In this document: positions 44,041 through 52,796 of the stretch, one piece after another | Numbering within the stretch: the stretch's first letter is position 1 | Layout: each line of letters starts with the position of its first letter | Translations under genes and position numbers: made by a program | The notes under the pieces: model-generated | The model's input: the letters and a program-made list of their open reading frames with translations, nothing else | What the model was told of the DNA's origin: nothing | Database searches by the model: none | Assembly (NCBI GenBank): GCA_945865605.1 | Contig: CAMBEL010000006.1 | Location: 1 to 63,693 of the forward strand | Direction of reading: 5' to 3' | DNA length: 63,693 bases | From: Bifidobacterium breve | Lineage (GTDB): Bacteria; Actinomycetota; Acidimicrobiia; IMCC26256; JAENVU01

Positions 44041-45159
44041 CTAACTGCGAACGTTGTCGGGCTTCGGTTCCACGCCACGGTCTTGTTCTCTTGCATTCAG
44101 CCGCGCCAACATTGTTGTGTTGAGGTCGAACAACTCCTCGAAATATCGCTTGGCTTGTGCCGCAATAACTCCCAAAACAATCAGTTGCAATGCGAGAACG
44201 AACGTAATGCCGGTAATTAGAAAGGTATGCGGTGCCCTTCCATATGCGTTCTGGATCGCTGCTGTGAAGCCGGAGTTGCCGAATGACGACGGATCTCCAT
44301 AGACCTCCGCTACATGCCAAACCACCCAGCCGAACGAATACGCGGCCACCGCCAGCAATATCAAGCCAGGAAGCATGAAGAAGGCGAAAGGTCGAAACAG
44401 GAACGAGGAGAACACGGAGGAAACGGTAGTACGCGACATGCGAAAACTGGCTGACCGACGACGGCGTCCTCCTGTTCGTTCGAAGGACCAGTCAAGATGC
44501 GCAGGAATCTCAACAATCTGCGCATCCAAGATCTTCGCTTTGTAAATGATCTCAGTGTTGATCGATGAATCATCAGCCAACAGGTTGAGATCTTGCAGGA
44601 ACGAACCGTCGTAGAGGCGAACCATTCCTGTTACGGTGCTCAATCCATTTCCAGCCGTGAAGGACAGCAAGCGATTAGCGAGGCGAGAGAGAGTTCGCCG
44701 AACGAAGGGAACGTTGGTTACCTGTCCCTGTTTCGCATAAGGAGATGCGATGACGATTTGAGCGTTCGTCTCCTGCATTGCACACAACATTCGTGTTATG
44801 TGCTGCGGCGAATAACTGAGGTCACAGTCGATGACGGCTACATATTTGCCAAGCGCCATCGTAAACCCACTGCGCAACGCATTGCCGAGACCTCGATTAT
44901 CTCTATTGCGGATAACGAGCACACTGTGGTGCGCGGATGCGAATTGAGCCGCGAGTGTTCCCGTCTCATCCGTACTGCCATCATCGACAACGATTATTTC
45001 GAATGCGCAACTGGGTTCGATTGAGGCCATGTGGTCGCACAGCATCGTGAGCGTGTCGACGATCACTTCGGCTTCGTTAAATGCAGGCACAACAACGGAA
45101 ACCAACGGACGAACGCCGCCACGACTTCGCGCCAAAGGGGTCTCCAAAAACTCACTCAT
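44041..45159 (-). CDS. GT2 membrane glycosyltransferase, polyprenyl-phosphate sugar transferase (ArnC/DPM-like)
   Basis: 372 residues: VSVVVPAFNEAEV, IIVVDDGSTDETG, NRGLGNALRSGF, VAVIDCDLSYSPQ (donor-binding acid), SPYAKQGQVTNVP, then two C-terminal membrane helices (FFMLPGLILLAVAAYSFGW and LITGITFVLALQLIVLGVIAA). This layout matches enzymes that load an undecaprenyl phosphate carrier with one sugar (ArnC, PglH-like, PpgS). It overlaps the deacetylase gene by four bases, which is the arrangement expected when the lipid-linked amino sugar is then deacetylated. Donor unknown. Confidence 0.86.
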   Translation of the reverse strand: MSEFLETPLARSRGGVRPLVSVVVPAFNEAEVIVDTLTMLCDHMASIEPSCAFEIIVVDDGSTDETGTLAAQFASAHHSVLVIRNRDNRGLGNALRSGFTMALGKYVAVIDCDLSYSPQHITRMLCAMQETNAQIVIASPYAKQGQVTNVPFVRRTLSRLANRLLSFTAGNGLSTVTGMVRLYDGSFLQDLNLLADDSSINTEIIYKAKILDAQIVEIPAHLDWSFERTGGRRRRSASFRMSRTTVSSVFSSFLFRPFAFFMLPGLILLAVAAYSFGWVVWHVAEVYGDPSSFGNSGFTAAIQNAYGRAPHTFLITGITFVLALQLIVLGVIAAQAKRYFEELFDLNTTMLARLNAREQDRGVEPKPDNVRS

Positions 45160-46163
45160 GTCTTATCCATGCCAGACGATGGCACCTTAATACGAAGGTC
45201 TTTATCGCTAATTGCGGCGACGTGCTCACCTACTGGAACCACTCGAAAGTTTCGTGCGAACAAGGTCAAATATTCCCTCACCCGTTCCCGTTTTAGTAGA
45301 GCTGGCATCCCCATGGACGGGAAGAAGCCCAACTGAGGCGCATCTTCGAGCGACAAAAAGTCGAGAGGATGCAACAACAGTGACGGCCCGACACCAACGA
45401 CTCGACATGCCTTAAGCACGGCCCGGAAGTACGAACGCGCCACCGCGGGCGAACGTTCGCTCAACATAAGCAGATAACTCATATGCATCGGGATGCGTAA
45501 ACCGGGCGCCGTAGTTATTGGTAACTCGATAATCGAACGCCCGTCTACAAGCCATCTATACGGGGCGATTGATTGAATTCCATCGCGCCACGTTCCAAAC
45601 AACCGACTCCGGTCAGAGAGTTGGTCTGATGAAAGTTGAGTGGTCCGCATGTAATACGCGCGGGCTAATGGGCCGACGATGCTCGGCAGAGTGGAAGCAT
45701 CGAACTTGTACCCGCGTCGAACGAGCACCCGCAATGTTGCAGTCGAGAGGCTGTAACCCGGTCCGCGGAAACCAGTTGTACGCACTCCAGTGACCGATTC
45801 GATCGCATCCTCCGCTCTAGATATCTCAGTTTCCAACTCCTCGGCGCTATAGCGATGCAGCCAGGGTTCGTGTCGATAGGAGTGATTGGCTACTTCATGA
45901 CCGCTCGGAACTAGTGCCGACAGCGCGTCAACATTCTCCTTGCGATCAGCGTCGGCCCCAACAATGAACCACGTGATGCGCAGGCCCAGGGCATCAAGGT
46001 CGTCAAGGGCGTGCCGAACAAGTGGTTCGATAAATGATGGCATCGCTTCCCAACCGGGATCACCATGGACTTTCATGTAAGCCCACAAGTTGTCAGCGTC
46101 CAGCGAAAGGCTTGCGATCGGTCGATCATCCGCGTTTAGGCCACCTGCCACGCCTTGCTCCAT
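45156..46163 (-). CDS. polysaccharide deacetylase family protein (NodB domain)
   Basis: 335 residues. NodB motifs: ASLSLDADNLW (Asp-x-Asp, metal and base), EVANHSYRHEP (HxxxH metal pair), GFRGPGYS (Arg motif) and LLLHPLDFL near the end. No signal peptide or membrane helix is visible, so it probably works on a membrane carrier at the cytoplasmic face, as ArnD-like and NaxD-like enzymes do. ATG 46163 has TAGCGT seven bases upstream; the ORF track's 46214 start is rejected. It overlaps the GT2 gene. Confidence 0.86.
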   Translation of the reverse strand: MEQGVAGGLNADDRPIASLSLDADNLWAYMKVHGDPGWEAMPSFIEPLVRHALDDLDALGLRITWFIVGADADRKENVDALSALVPSGHEVANHSYRHEPWLHRYSAEELETEISRAEDAIESVTGVRTTGFRGPGYSLSTATLRVLVRRGYKFDASTLPSIVGPLARAYYMRTTQLSSDQLSDRSRLFGTWRDGIQSIAPYRWLVDGRSIIELPITTAPGLRIPMHMSYLLMLSERSPAVARSYFRAVLKACRVVGVGPSLLLHPLDFLSLEDAPQLGFFPSMGMPALLKRERVREYLTLFARNFRVVPVGEHVAAISDKDLRIKVPSSGMDKT

Positions 46164-46170
46164 CGATGTA

Positions 46171-46176
46171 ACGCTA
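46171..46176 (-). promoter_or_regulatory. leaderless-type -10 element of the deacetylase-GT2 pair
   Basis: On the minus strand TAGCGT, seven bases, ATG 46163. Confidence 0.42.
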
Positions 46177-46227
46177 CCCATGTACAAACGCGGCACACGC
46201 GCATCTGCACCCAACTACCAATCGGAT

Positions 46228-47574
46228 CTAACGGTTGTTGACATCTTTTTGCGCTGCGAGCAGATGTTTGGCAGCTTTCTCTGCCAGTCCGATCGTTTCA
46301 TTGACGTTTAGCGTGCCGTTCACGATTTGAGCTGAACCGACCAAGTGCAACCCAGGTACCGTCGCATCGAACGCCGGAACGCGCTGCGAGTAGCCACGGG
46401 TAGGTATTGGGAACACGCGTCTCACGCGAGAAACCCTGAATGCCAGAATCGAACTTTCCCTGAACTGTCGGTGTATTCCCTGAAGACCCGCCACAAATCG
46501 AGCCCGTATCGCATCGTCGGACTCATCAAACATTGCCGAGTCAGGTGATATATAGCGCGGCAGATACACGAGATGGTGCTCACCGAGTTCGGCTGGGTGC
46601 ACGAGTGCAGTCATCTCGACGATCGCCGTGAACGGAGCGTCATTGAGCAGATACGTGAGGTAGTACGGCGATAGAGGAGCATCCAACAACAACGATGCGC
46701 ACACAATCCCCTGGTAACGAATCCCGCGAAGCACCGACCGCTCCGAATCGGAGAGTCCTGCGCATATTGCATCGGCGGTAGGCGCATCAGTTGTGACAAC
46801 TACGTGATCGAAAATTTCGTCGGGGCTATTTTTGAAGGAGAGGACCAACCGATTTTTGGAGGTGCCGGCGACTCGCGTTACCGAGGTGCCAGTGATTACC
46901 CGTGCGCCCCTATCAGCGAGACGGTCTACCAAGCAGGCAAGCACCGAGGCGTACCCGCCAGGTGCATATCCGAACTGCTCACCTCCAAGTCCGTGGCGAC
47001 GTGCACGGGTCAATCGCTGGATTGTCGCCCACAGAAAAGCGGCGCTTGTCTCTTGCCAAGCGTCACCAAGTTTCGACCGCAACAACGGCAACCAGAACTG
47101 CTCAAACACCGCTCGGCCTGACCAGCGCGTGCACCAGTCGACAACCGACATCTGTTCAAGTCGCTCCGGGTTACGAGTATGACTGCCCACTGCAATAGTC
47201 GCTGCCAAACGCGCTTTCGAAATGAGCGACAGACCTGGAAGACGAATGAAGTCATTCACACTCGACATGGGCGACAAACGGCCATTCGAGAAATACCCGG
47301 TGCACGTGTCTCCCCAGTGCAACTTGGAATCAAGTTCCAACTCGGAAAGCAAATTTCGCAACGCATCATCGGTCCGCAACATGACGTGATAGTGCCGATC
47401 CCAAGTGACGTTGGTGCCTGGAGTGTCGAGTTCCCACGGGGCGGCGAGTCCTCCCGGATGATCACCTGCCTCGAAAACGGTTACATCGAAGCCAGCCTCT
47501 GCCAGTCGAAGCGCCATCGTGCAGCCGAGCATTCCGCCGCCAACGACGGCCCACCGTTCTGAGCGAGGTATCAC
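46228..47574 (-). CDS. FAD-dependent amine oxidase/protoporphyrinogen oxidase-like protein
   Basis: 448 residues. The dinucleotide motif WAVVGGGMLGCTMALRLAEAG and EAGDHPGGLAAPWE open the chain; FGYAPGGYASVLACLVDRL and a late SAQIVNGTLNVNETIGLAEKAA close the FAD site. The substrate domain with many Tyr/Trp residues resembles HemY- and UDP-galactopyranose mutase-like proteins found in polysaccharide gene clusters. I cannot say what it oxidises. GTG 47574 overlaps the acetyltransferase stop (GTGA), so it belongs to the amino-sugar operon. Confidence 0.78.
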   Translation of the reverse strand: MIPRSERWAVVGGGMLGCTMALRLAEAGFDVTVFEAGDHPGGLAAPWELDTPGTNVTWDRHYHVMLRTDDALRNLLSELELDSKLHWGDTCTGYFSNGRLSPMSSVNDFIRLPGLSLISKARLAATIAVGSHTRNPERLEQMSVVDWCTRWSGRAVFEQFWLPLLRSKLGDAWQETSAAFLWATIQRLTRARRHGLGGEQFGYAPGGYASVLACLVDRLADRGARVITGTSVTRVAGTSKNRLVLSFKNSPDEIFDHVVVTTDAPTADAICAGLSDSERSVLRGIRYQGIVCASLLLDAPLSPYYLTYLLNDAPFTAIVEMTALVHPAELGEHHLVYLPRYISPDSAMFDESDDAIRARFVAGLQGIHRQFRESSILAFRVSRVRRVFPIPTRGYSQRVPAFDATVPGLHLVGSAQIVNGTLNVNETIGLAEKAAKHLLAAQKDVNNR

Positions 47575-48218
47575 TGCGCAGATGACGACCGCCCTGGTGC
47601 GTCCAACTCCACGACTGTTCCCCCGGCGACGGCATACCTCAATCCGCTCACGCGACAAACGAGTTCATCACGATCAGGGGGCAATGCTCCCGAGAATCGC
47701 AACAATGGTTCCCCAACACGTGAGACAACTGCAACAGAACGCGCCGGTTGCCCTACGACGAGGTGGAACGGTGCGACGGATCGCGTGACCACCGAACCCA
47801 TTCCAACCATCGCAAAGCGACCCACCGAGAGGTCGCAACCCACAACGCTCCCCGCTCCGATAGTCGCTCCTTCCTCTACCAAAGTCGGCAGCGTCCTCTG
47901 GTTCGGACCGGAAGGTCGTAGTGCTCCAAGATCCGCCGTCGCGGCACGTGGATATCGGTCATTCGTGAAAATAACTCCGGCTCCCACAAGCACGCCGTCT
48001 TCGAGGGTGACGCCCGTACACAGGTACGCACCAGCATTGATCTTCACCCTGTTGCCGACCTGGACTCCATACGCGATGTAAGTCCGCTCGCCAATGATGC
48101 AATCGGCACCAATGCGCGTTCCAGGTCCACGCACATGGACCGAAGACCAGATCGCGGTTCCGTCGCCGACTTCAACGCCGACGTCTACCTCTGCTGTCGG
48201 GTGAACAACCGTCGACAT
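47571..48218 (-). CDS. sugar O/N-acyltransferase, left-handed beta-helix (WbpD/WlbB-like)
   Basis: 215 residues of hexapeptide repeats: TAEVDVGVEVGDGTAIW, TRIGADCIIGERTYIAYGVQVGNRVKINAGAYLCTGV and VLVGAGVIFTNDRYPRA. The last motif is diagnostic of the N-acetyltransferases that act on 3-amino sugars (WbpD/WlbB, also WxcM/QdtC N-domains). It should put an acetyl group from acetyl-CoA on the amino group made by the DegT enzyme. Its start ATG 48218 overlaps the oxidoreductase stop by one base. Confidence 0.86.
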   Translation of the reverse strand: MSTVVHPTAEVDVGVEVGDGTAIWSSVHVRGPGTRIGADCIIGERTYIAYGVQVGNRVKINAGAYLCTGVTLEDGVLVGAGVIFTNDRYPRAATADLGALRPSGPNQRTLPTLVEEGATIGAGSVVGCDLSVGRFAMVGMGSVVTRSVAPFHLVVGQPARSVAVVSRVGEPLLRFSGALPPDRDELVCRVSGLRYAVAGGTVVELDAPGRSSSAQ

Positions 48219-49258
48219 CAAGACCCCTCTTCTTCCGTTTCCATGTTGCGTCCGTTCGCAGTGGAGGCTAGATAGCCAACTTCATCGAGTTCTACCCACT
48301 GACGCGACACTATGGACCTATAGGCGGCGTCGATCATTTCCACTGATGAGAGCACTTCTTCGCGTTCCAGAACTCCGTTGTCGTCTTTGCGCACTGCATT
48401 CAGAAAGGACTTCATTTGCCCGGTCATACACTCGATCTTGTCGTAGCCACTGCCGAACGAGACCCAGCCATTGCCGTTTTCTTGTCGATATCGAGATCCG
48501 TTCCAGCCAACATGCAATGTTCCCTGTGTCCCGTAAATATCGAGATATGAGTCCGCTTCATTCTCATAGTTCCATGACAATTCGACCGATGCGAGCACCC
48601 CACTCCGGTTGCGAATCAACATTCTCGCCGTCTCTTCAACCGATAACCGTTGACTACGCAGGCCTTCAGTGGCGAATATTTCTGCGGCTGGACCGCAAAA
48701 GTATCTAATTAGATCGACGCTGTGCGTTCCATTGTCGATCAACACGCCGCCACCGCTGATCTTCGAGTCGGAGTTCCACCGCTGTTGCATATCAACGCGA
48801 CTCGCAAAAACGTTGGTGATCTGAATCACCTCGCCGAGAATCCCGGACTCGAGGATCTCCTTAGCGCGAATTATGTCTTCGACGAAACGAAATTTTGTTG
48901 CCATTGAACAGATCACGCCAGCCCGTTGCGCCGAATCGAGCATGTCGTGGGCAGAGACAAGGTCAATCGAGAACGGCTTTTCGCAAAGCACATGCACTCT
49001 GCGTTCTATCGCTTGAATCGCGATACCCGCATGGGTTGCTGGCGGCGTGCAAACCACTATCGCGTCAACTCCACCTTCGTCGAGGAGCGCCAGAGCGGAG
49101 GGGAACGAAGTCGCCCCGACGGAGTCTGCAAGCGTGTTCGCCAAGGTTGGCTGCGAGTCGGCAACCGCGACAATCTTGGCATCATCTAATCGACCGAACA
49201 CCTCGCGATACGTCATGCTGATGGCACCAGCTCCCAACAGGCCAACCCGGATCGTCAT
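48218..49258 (-). CDS. Gfo/Idh/MocA family NAD-dependent sugar oxidoreductase
   Basis: 346 residues: VGLLGAGAISMTYREVF (NAD loop), VDAIVVCTPPATHAGIAIQAI, the catalytic-lysine motif HVLCEKPFSIDL, and GGGVLIDNGTHSVDLIRYF. WbpB-type members oxidise C3 of UDP-GlcNAc-uronate and their product is aminated by a DegT partner; other members oxidise inositols. The overlap with DegT (ATGA) and acyltransferase (TGATG) genes favours the first role, by inference. Confidence 0.87.
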   Translation of the reverse strand: MTIRVGLLGAGAISMTYREVFGRLDDAKIVAVADSQPTLANTLADSVGATSFPSALALLDEGGVDAIVVCTPPATHAGIAIQAIERRVHVLCEKPFSIDLVSAHDMLDSAQRAGVICSMATKFRFVEDIIRAKEILESGILGEVIQITNVFASRVDMQQRWNSDSKISGGGVLIDNGTHSVDLIRYFCGPAAEIFATEGLRSQRLSVEETARMLIRNRSGVLASVELSWNYENEADSYLDIYGTQGTLHVGWNGSRYRQENGNGWVSFGSGYDKIECMTGQMKSFLNAVRKDDNGVLEREEVLSSVEMIDAAYRSIVSRQWVELDEVGYLASTANGRNMETEEEGS

Positions 49259-50493
49259 GAAACCATTCCGGAAATATTCTGGACCGCTTCCTTGAGCACG
49301 TTTATGACAAATGAGACATGCTCTGGCTCGTACCGCTCATTGAACGGAAGCACCAGGACCGAATCGAGGAACTCGCCTGTTCCCGTGAATTTCGATCGCG
49401 AATAATCGAGCGCCTCGGGTCGCGCCAACGTAAACGGCCAGTGACTTGACCCGAATGTTCGTTGTTCGGCGATCACCTTGCATTCGAACACCGGCTTGCG
49501 AATATACCTAGGCAGGGCGGCAACTCCAACCTTGGATAACTCCTCGGCTAGTGCATCGGGACTGCACAACCCGCGATCCACCAGAACCGGGATACGCCAC
49601 CATGACGCGACATCCGCTGGATCTGCATGGACTACGGCGATCCCATCTATGGCGTCAACGGCGGCGAGAAAGGCAGTGGACATTTTGTGGCGATGATCGA
49701 CGAAACCACGGAGCTTCGCGAGTTGTGCATTCCCAACTGCACCCTGCAACTCCGTCATGCGCGCATTGAGTGCAAGGAACTCGTGGTCAGGTCGAGGATC
49801 ATCGCCCGACCACGCCTTGTTAACAAAAAGCCTGGCGCGCCGCGCGCGACCCGGGTCGCGGGCTAGCAAGATCCCGCCCTCCCCTGTGGTTAGGTGCTTG
49901 CCTTGTTGTGTACTGAAGACTCCGAAGTCGCCAATCATGCCGACGAACTTCCCACCGCGTCGCGCCATCCACGCCTGAGAACAGTCCTCGATTACCGCAA
50001 TGCCTAGAGGCGCGCACAGGTCGACGATCTCGTCCACCGCAGCTGGATTGCCAAACAAGTGTGTGACGATTACACCGCGTGTTCGTGGGGAGATGCGGTC
50101 CGCTACCGATGCCACCGTCACGTTTCCTGTCAACGGCGAAACATCCGCAAACACAGGTATGGCGCCTTGATACAGAATTGGGGTGATGGCCCCTATGTCG
50201 GTAACTGGTGAGGTAACAATTTCGTCACCCGGTTCCGGGTCTATCGCAGCGATCGCAGCGTGTATCGCCGATGTACCAGATGAACAAGCGATCACTTCCC
50301 CACAGCCGAATATCGCGCCAATGCCGGACTCGAGCTCGGAAACTTGCTCCCCGCGCGTGCTCGTGAGTTTTCCACTCTCGATCACTTCGACTAAACGCGC
50401 TAATTCCGATGCGCCAAGTGACCGCCCTGAAGCATCTTGGTCCGACGGCAACAAAACCACCTCAGCAGTGCCACCGATACGCAACCCCGTCAC
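49255..50493 (-). CDS. DegT/DnrJ/EryC1 sugar aminotransferase
   Basis: 412 residues, PLP fold type I. Conserved pieces: GKLTSTRGEQVSELE, SSGTSAIHAAIAAI, VIEDCSQAWMARRGG, and the PLP lysine in FSTQQGKHLTTGEGG. It aminates a keto-sugar (or keto-cyclitol) using glutamate or glutamine. The QQGK-x-TTGEGG pattern is also seen in scyllo-inosose aminotransferases, so a cyclitol substrate is the alternative. GTG 50493 follows AAGGGGAG with eight bases of spacing; the ORF track's 50553 start is less likely. First gene of the minus-strand operon down to 46228. Confidence 0.87.
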   Translation of the reverse strand: MTGLRIGGTAEVVLLPSDQDASGRSLGASELARLVEVIESGKLTSTRGEQVSELESGIGAIFGCGEVIACSSGTSAIHAAIAAIDPEPGDEIVTSPVTDIGAITPILYQGAIPVFADVSPLTGNVTVASVADRISPRTRGVIVTHLFGNPAAVDEIVDLCAPLGIAVIEDCSQAWMARRGGKFVGMIGDFGVFSTQQGKHLTTGEGGILLARDPGRARRARLFVNKAWSGDDPRPDHEFLALNARMTELQGAVGNAQLAKLRGFVDHRHKMSTAFLAAVDAIDGIAVVHADPADVASWWRIPVLVDRGLCSPDALAEELSKVGVAALPRYIRKPVFECKVIAEQRTFGSSHWPFTLARPEALDYSRSKFTGTGEFLDSVLVLPFNERYEPEHVSFVINVLKEAVQNISGMVS

Positions 50494-50625
50494 TCGATTC
50501 TCTCCCCTTGACCCGCGGCAACCATCCGGACCATCCTTCGAGTCGCCCCACATTGTTAGAGACAGATCTTACCGGCGGTCACACCTCGTTACGCCAGGTC
50601 TCAACACGTTTTGACGCCCCAATTT

Positions 50626-50635
50626 CCGCTAGCGG
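50626..50635. promoter_or_regulatory. 10-bp palindrome in the divergent degT-wecB region
   Basis: CCGCTAGCGG is an exact palindrome in the 227-base gap between divergent operons, 85 bases before the wecB ATG; TTGACG at 50611-50616 lies nearby. The rest of the gap shows no gene and only ribosome binding sites. Weak evidence for an operator. Confidence 0.22.
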
Positions 50636-50720
50636 CGCTACCGTGCGATATCCCCAACGAGGCAACCGCGACCAGGACGGCGTTTCAAGGAGCGGGAGCA
50701 CGAGACACAAAGGAGGAAAG

Positions 50721-51809
50721 ATGCAGGATCGCAGCGTTGCGGTAGTTCTGGGCACCCGACCGGAGTTGGTGAAACTGGCTCCTGTAGTGCGGTCGCTTGG
50801 TTCAAGCGCTCGAGTCCTGCACACCGGACAACACTCGACGCCGCAAATGTCGTCAAGGTTTCTGCAACCACTTGGAATGCCAGCGCCAGAGCTATTGGAA
50901 CCGATCGCGGGCCTCCCCCGCGCAGAACAGATCCGCCGAGCCACTACGGCTCTCGTCCGAGCATTCACCGTCGCCAGACCCGCTCTCGTGGTAGTCCAAG
51001 GTGATACAAACTCCACAACCGCGGGAGCACTGGCAGCGAACGCGCTAGGTATTCCGCTCGCACATGTTGAGGCAGGTTTGCGTAGCGACGACAGGAACAT
51101 GCCGGAAGAGCGCAATCGAATCCTCGCCGATCACCTCTCGGAACTCTGTTGTGCGCCCACCGACCAAGCTGCGACAAGACTCAAGAACGAAGGAATCAGT
51201 ACAGCACGCGTACTAGTCACTGGAAACACAGTCGTGGACGCGCTGAATAGTTGCTTGCCGACACGTTCCGCGCGCAAAGCGATTTTGGCGTCGGTGGGTA
51301 TCGCTTCTGGTGCATTTATTCTCGCGACATTCCATCGTCCAGAAAACGTCGACAATGACGACAGGTTCGCCGAACTCATGACAATCCTTGCGACCCTCCC
51401 AATTCCGGTTGTTTTCCCTGTGCACCCCCGAACCGCAGCGCGCCTCGCGAAACTCGGGCTCGATTCAACACAAGGATCATTGATCCGAGTGGATCCGATT
51501 CCTTACCCTGATTTTCTTGCTCTTGAGGCTGAGTGTGCGTTCGTCATCTCGGATTCAGGGGGCGTACAAGAGGAGGTCAGCGTCCTAGGACGTCCGGTGA
51601 TAGTTGTACGCGAGAGTACCGAACGGCCTGAGGTAATTGGGACCTTCGCAACGCTCGCGCAACCGGGAGAAATAGCCGCCATGGCGAACGGCCTGTTGAA
51701 GTCGCTGGTACGAACGCACGAACAACTCGCCGCGACACCAACGCCATACGGCGATGGTCATTCAGGAGAGCGAATCGTCGATGCTCTTGCCGCACTAGTG
51801 CGCAGTTAG
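50721..51809 (+). CDS. wecB: UDP-N-acetylglucosamine 2-epimerase (non-hydrolysing)
   Basis: 362 residues, GT-B fold: VVLGTRPELVKLAPVV, HTGQHSTPQM, VQGDTNSTTAGALAANALGIPLAHVEAGLRS, MPEERNRILADHLSE, FHRPENVDND, SDSGGVQEEVSVLGRPVIVVRESTERPE. It interconverts UDP-GlcNAc and UDP-ManNAc or, as WbpI, their 3-acetamido-uronate forms. I use ATG 50721, behind the strong AAAGGAGGAAAG; the ORF track's start at 50409 is over 300 bases too early. Divergent from the aminotransferase operon and followed 12 bases later by a methyltransferase. Confidence 0.92.
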   Translation: MQDRSVAVVLGTRPELVKLAPVVRSLGSSARVLHTGQHSTPQMSSRFLQPLGMPAPELLEPIAGLPRAEQIRRATTALVRAFTVARPALVVVQGDTNSTTAGALAANALGIPLAHVEAGLRSDDRNMPEERNRILADHLSELCCAPTDQAATRLKNEGISTARVLVTGNTVVDALNSCLPTRSARKAILASVGIASGAFILATFHRPENVDNDDRFAELMTILATLPIPVVFPVHPRTAARLAKLGLDSTQGSLIRVDPIPYPDFLALEAECAFVISDSGGVQEEVSVLGRPVIVVRESTERPEVIGTFATLAQPGEIAAMANGLLKSLVRTHEQLAATPTPYGDGHSGERIVDALAALVRS

Positions 51810-51821
51810 ACGTACGATCTA

Positions 51822-52796
51822 GTGATCTCATCTCAGCGTGCGTTAGAAACGCAGCCTGCTTGCTGTTGCATCTGCGGAACGCGTGATGCAGAACCGGTAG
51901 GCGTCGGCGAGGATTTCGAATACCGCACTTCGCCAGACTCGTTTCTTGCCGTGCGATGCACCCGGTGCGGAGTGGTTTATCTAGACCCGCGACCGAGCAT
52001 GAAAGAGCTCGAGACGATTTATCCTGACGACTACCACGCATTCGCGTTCGATGAAGCGCGTTTCGGGATCGTGCACAAGGCTCGTAGTCGCCTGGAAGCA
52101 CGTCGATTGCTAAAGGCGTTGTCGGGACTCCCATCGGATGCCCGAATTCTCGACGTTGGATGCGGTGACGGTTTCCATCTCGACCTGCTCAGACAATCCG
52201 GACCGAACAGCTGGTGCCTCGAAGGTGTCGAACTCGACCACAGAGCAGCAACGATTGCACGACAGCGTGGCATCTCGGTTCATCAGGGTCGAATAGAAGA
52301 TGCCAACCTCGGACAGAGCCGTTTTGATGCAGTCATGCTTATTCAGACGATTGAGCATCTCGCAGATCCAATGCGAGCCCTAAAAGCCATCCAGCGTTTG
52401 TTGGTGCCCGGCGGCCTACTCCTGATCGTCACTGACAACACCGGCTCTCTCGATTTTGCCATCGCAAAACGTCGACATTGGGGCGGGTACCACTGGCCAC
52501 GACACTGGTACCTCTTCAACGCGTCATCCTTAAAGGAGCTGGCAACGCGATCCGGATTTGAAACCGTCGATATCTCCACGATGACGAGCCCGGTCAATTG
52601 GACATACTCAGTTAGAAACGCTCTCGACGACTGGGGAGCACCACGTCGACTGGTGGACTTCTTCTCACTCGAGTCCCCCGTGGCATTGGCGGTGTTTACG
52701 GCGTTCGACGCGTTCAATACTTTGGCGAGACGCGGAGCGCTGCTGAGAGCAGTATTCGCGCGCGCGCAATCGACTGAAGAACCTCTCGAGTCATGA
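51822..52796 (+). CDS. class I SAM methyltransferase with N-terminal zinc-binding segment
   Basis: 324 residues. Residues 14-60 hold CCCICGTRDAEPV and CTRCGVVYLDPRPS, a four-Cys zinc ribbon-like segment; then ILDVGCGDGFHLDLL (SAM loop), VELDHRAATIARQRG, FDAVMLIQTIEHLADP and LVPGGLLLIVTDN. C-terminal HWGGYHWPRHWYLFN is typical of the glycan-cluster methyltransferases of this shape. Start GTG 51822. Probably methylates a sugar of the surface polymer. It overlaps the next FAD gene by four bases. Confidence 0.84.
   Translation: MISSQRALETQPACCCICGTRDAEPVGVGEDFEYRTSPDSFLAVRCTRCGVVYLDPRPSMKELETIYPDDYHAFAFDEARFGIVHKARSRLEARRLLKALSGLPSDARILDVGCGDGFHLDLLRQSGPNSWCLEGVELDHRAATIARQRGISVHQGRIEDANLGQSRFDAVMLIQTIEHLADPMRALKAIQRLLVPGGLLLIVTDNTGSLDFAIAKRRHWGGYHWPRHWYLFNASSLKELATRSGFETVDISTMTSPVNWTYSVRNALDDWGAPRRLVDFFSLESPVALAVFTAFDAFNTLARRGALLRAVFARAQSTEEPLES

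Noticed and set aside
50409-50720. N-terminal extension of the UDP-GlcNAc 2-epimerase
   Set aside because: The extra 104 codons lie on the degT start region and lack homology; a strong Shine-Dalgarno sequence precedes ATG 50721.
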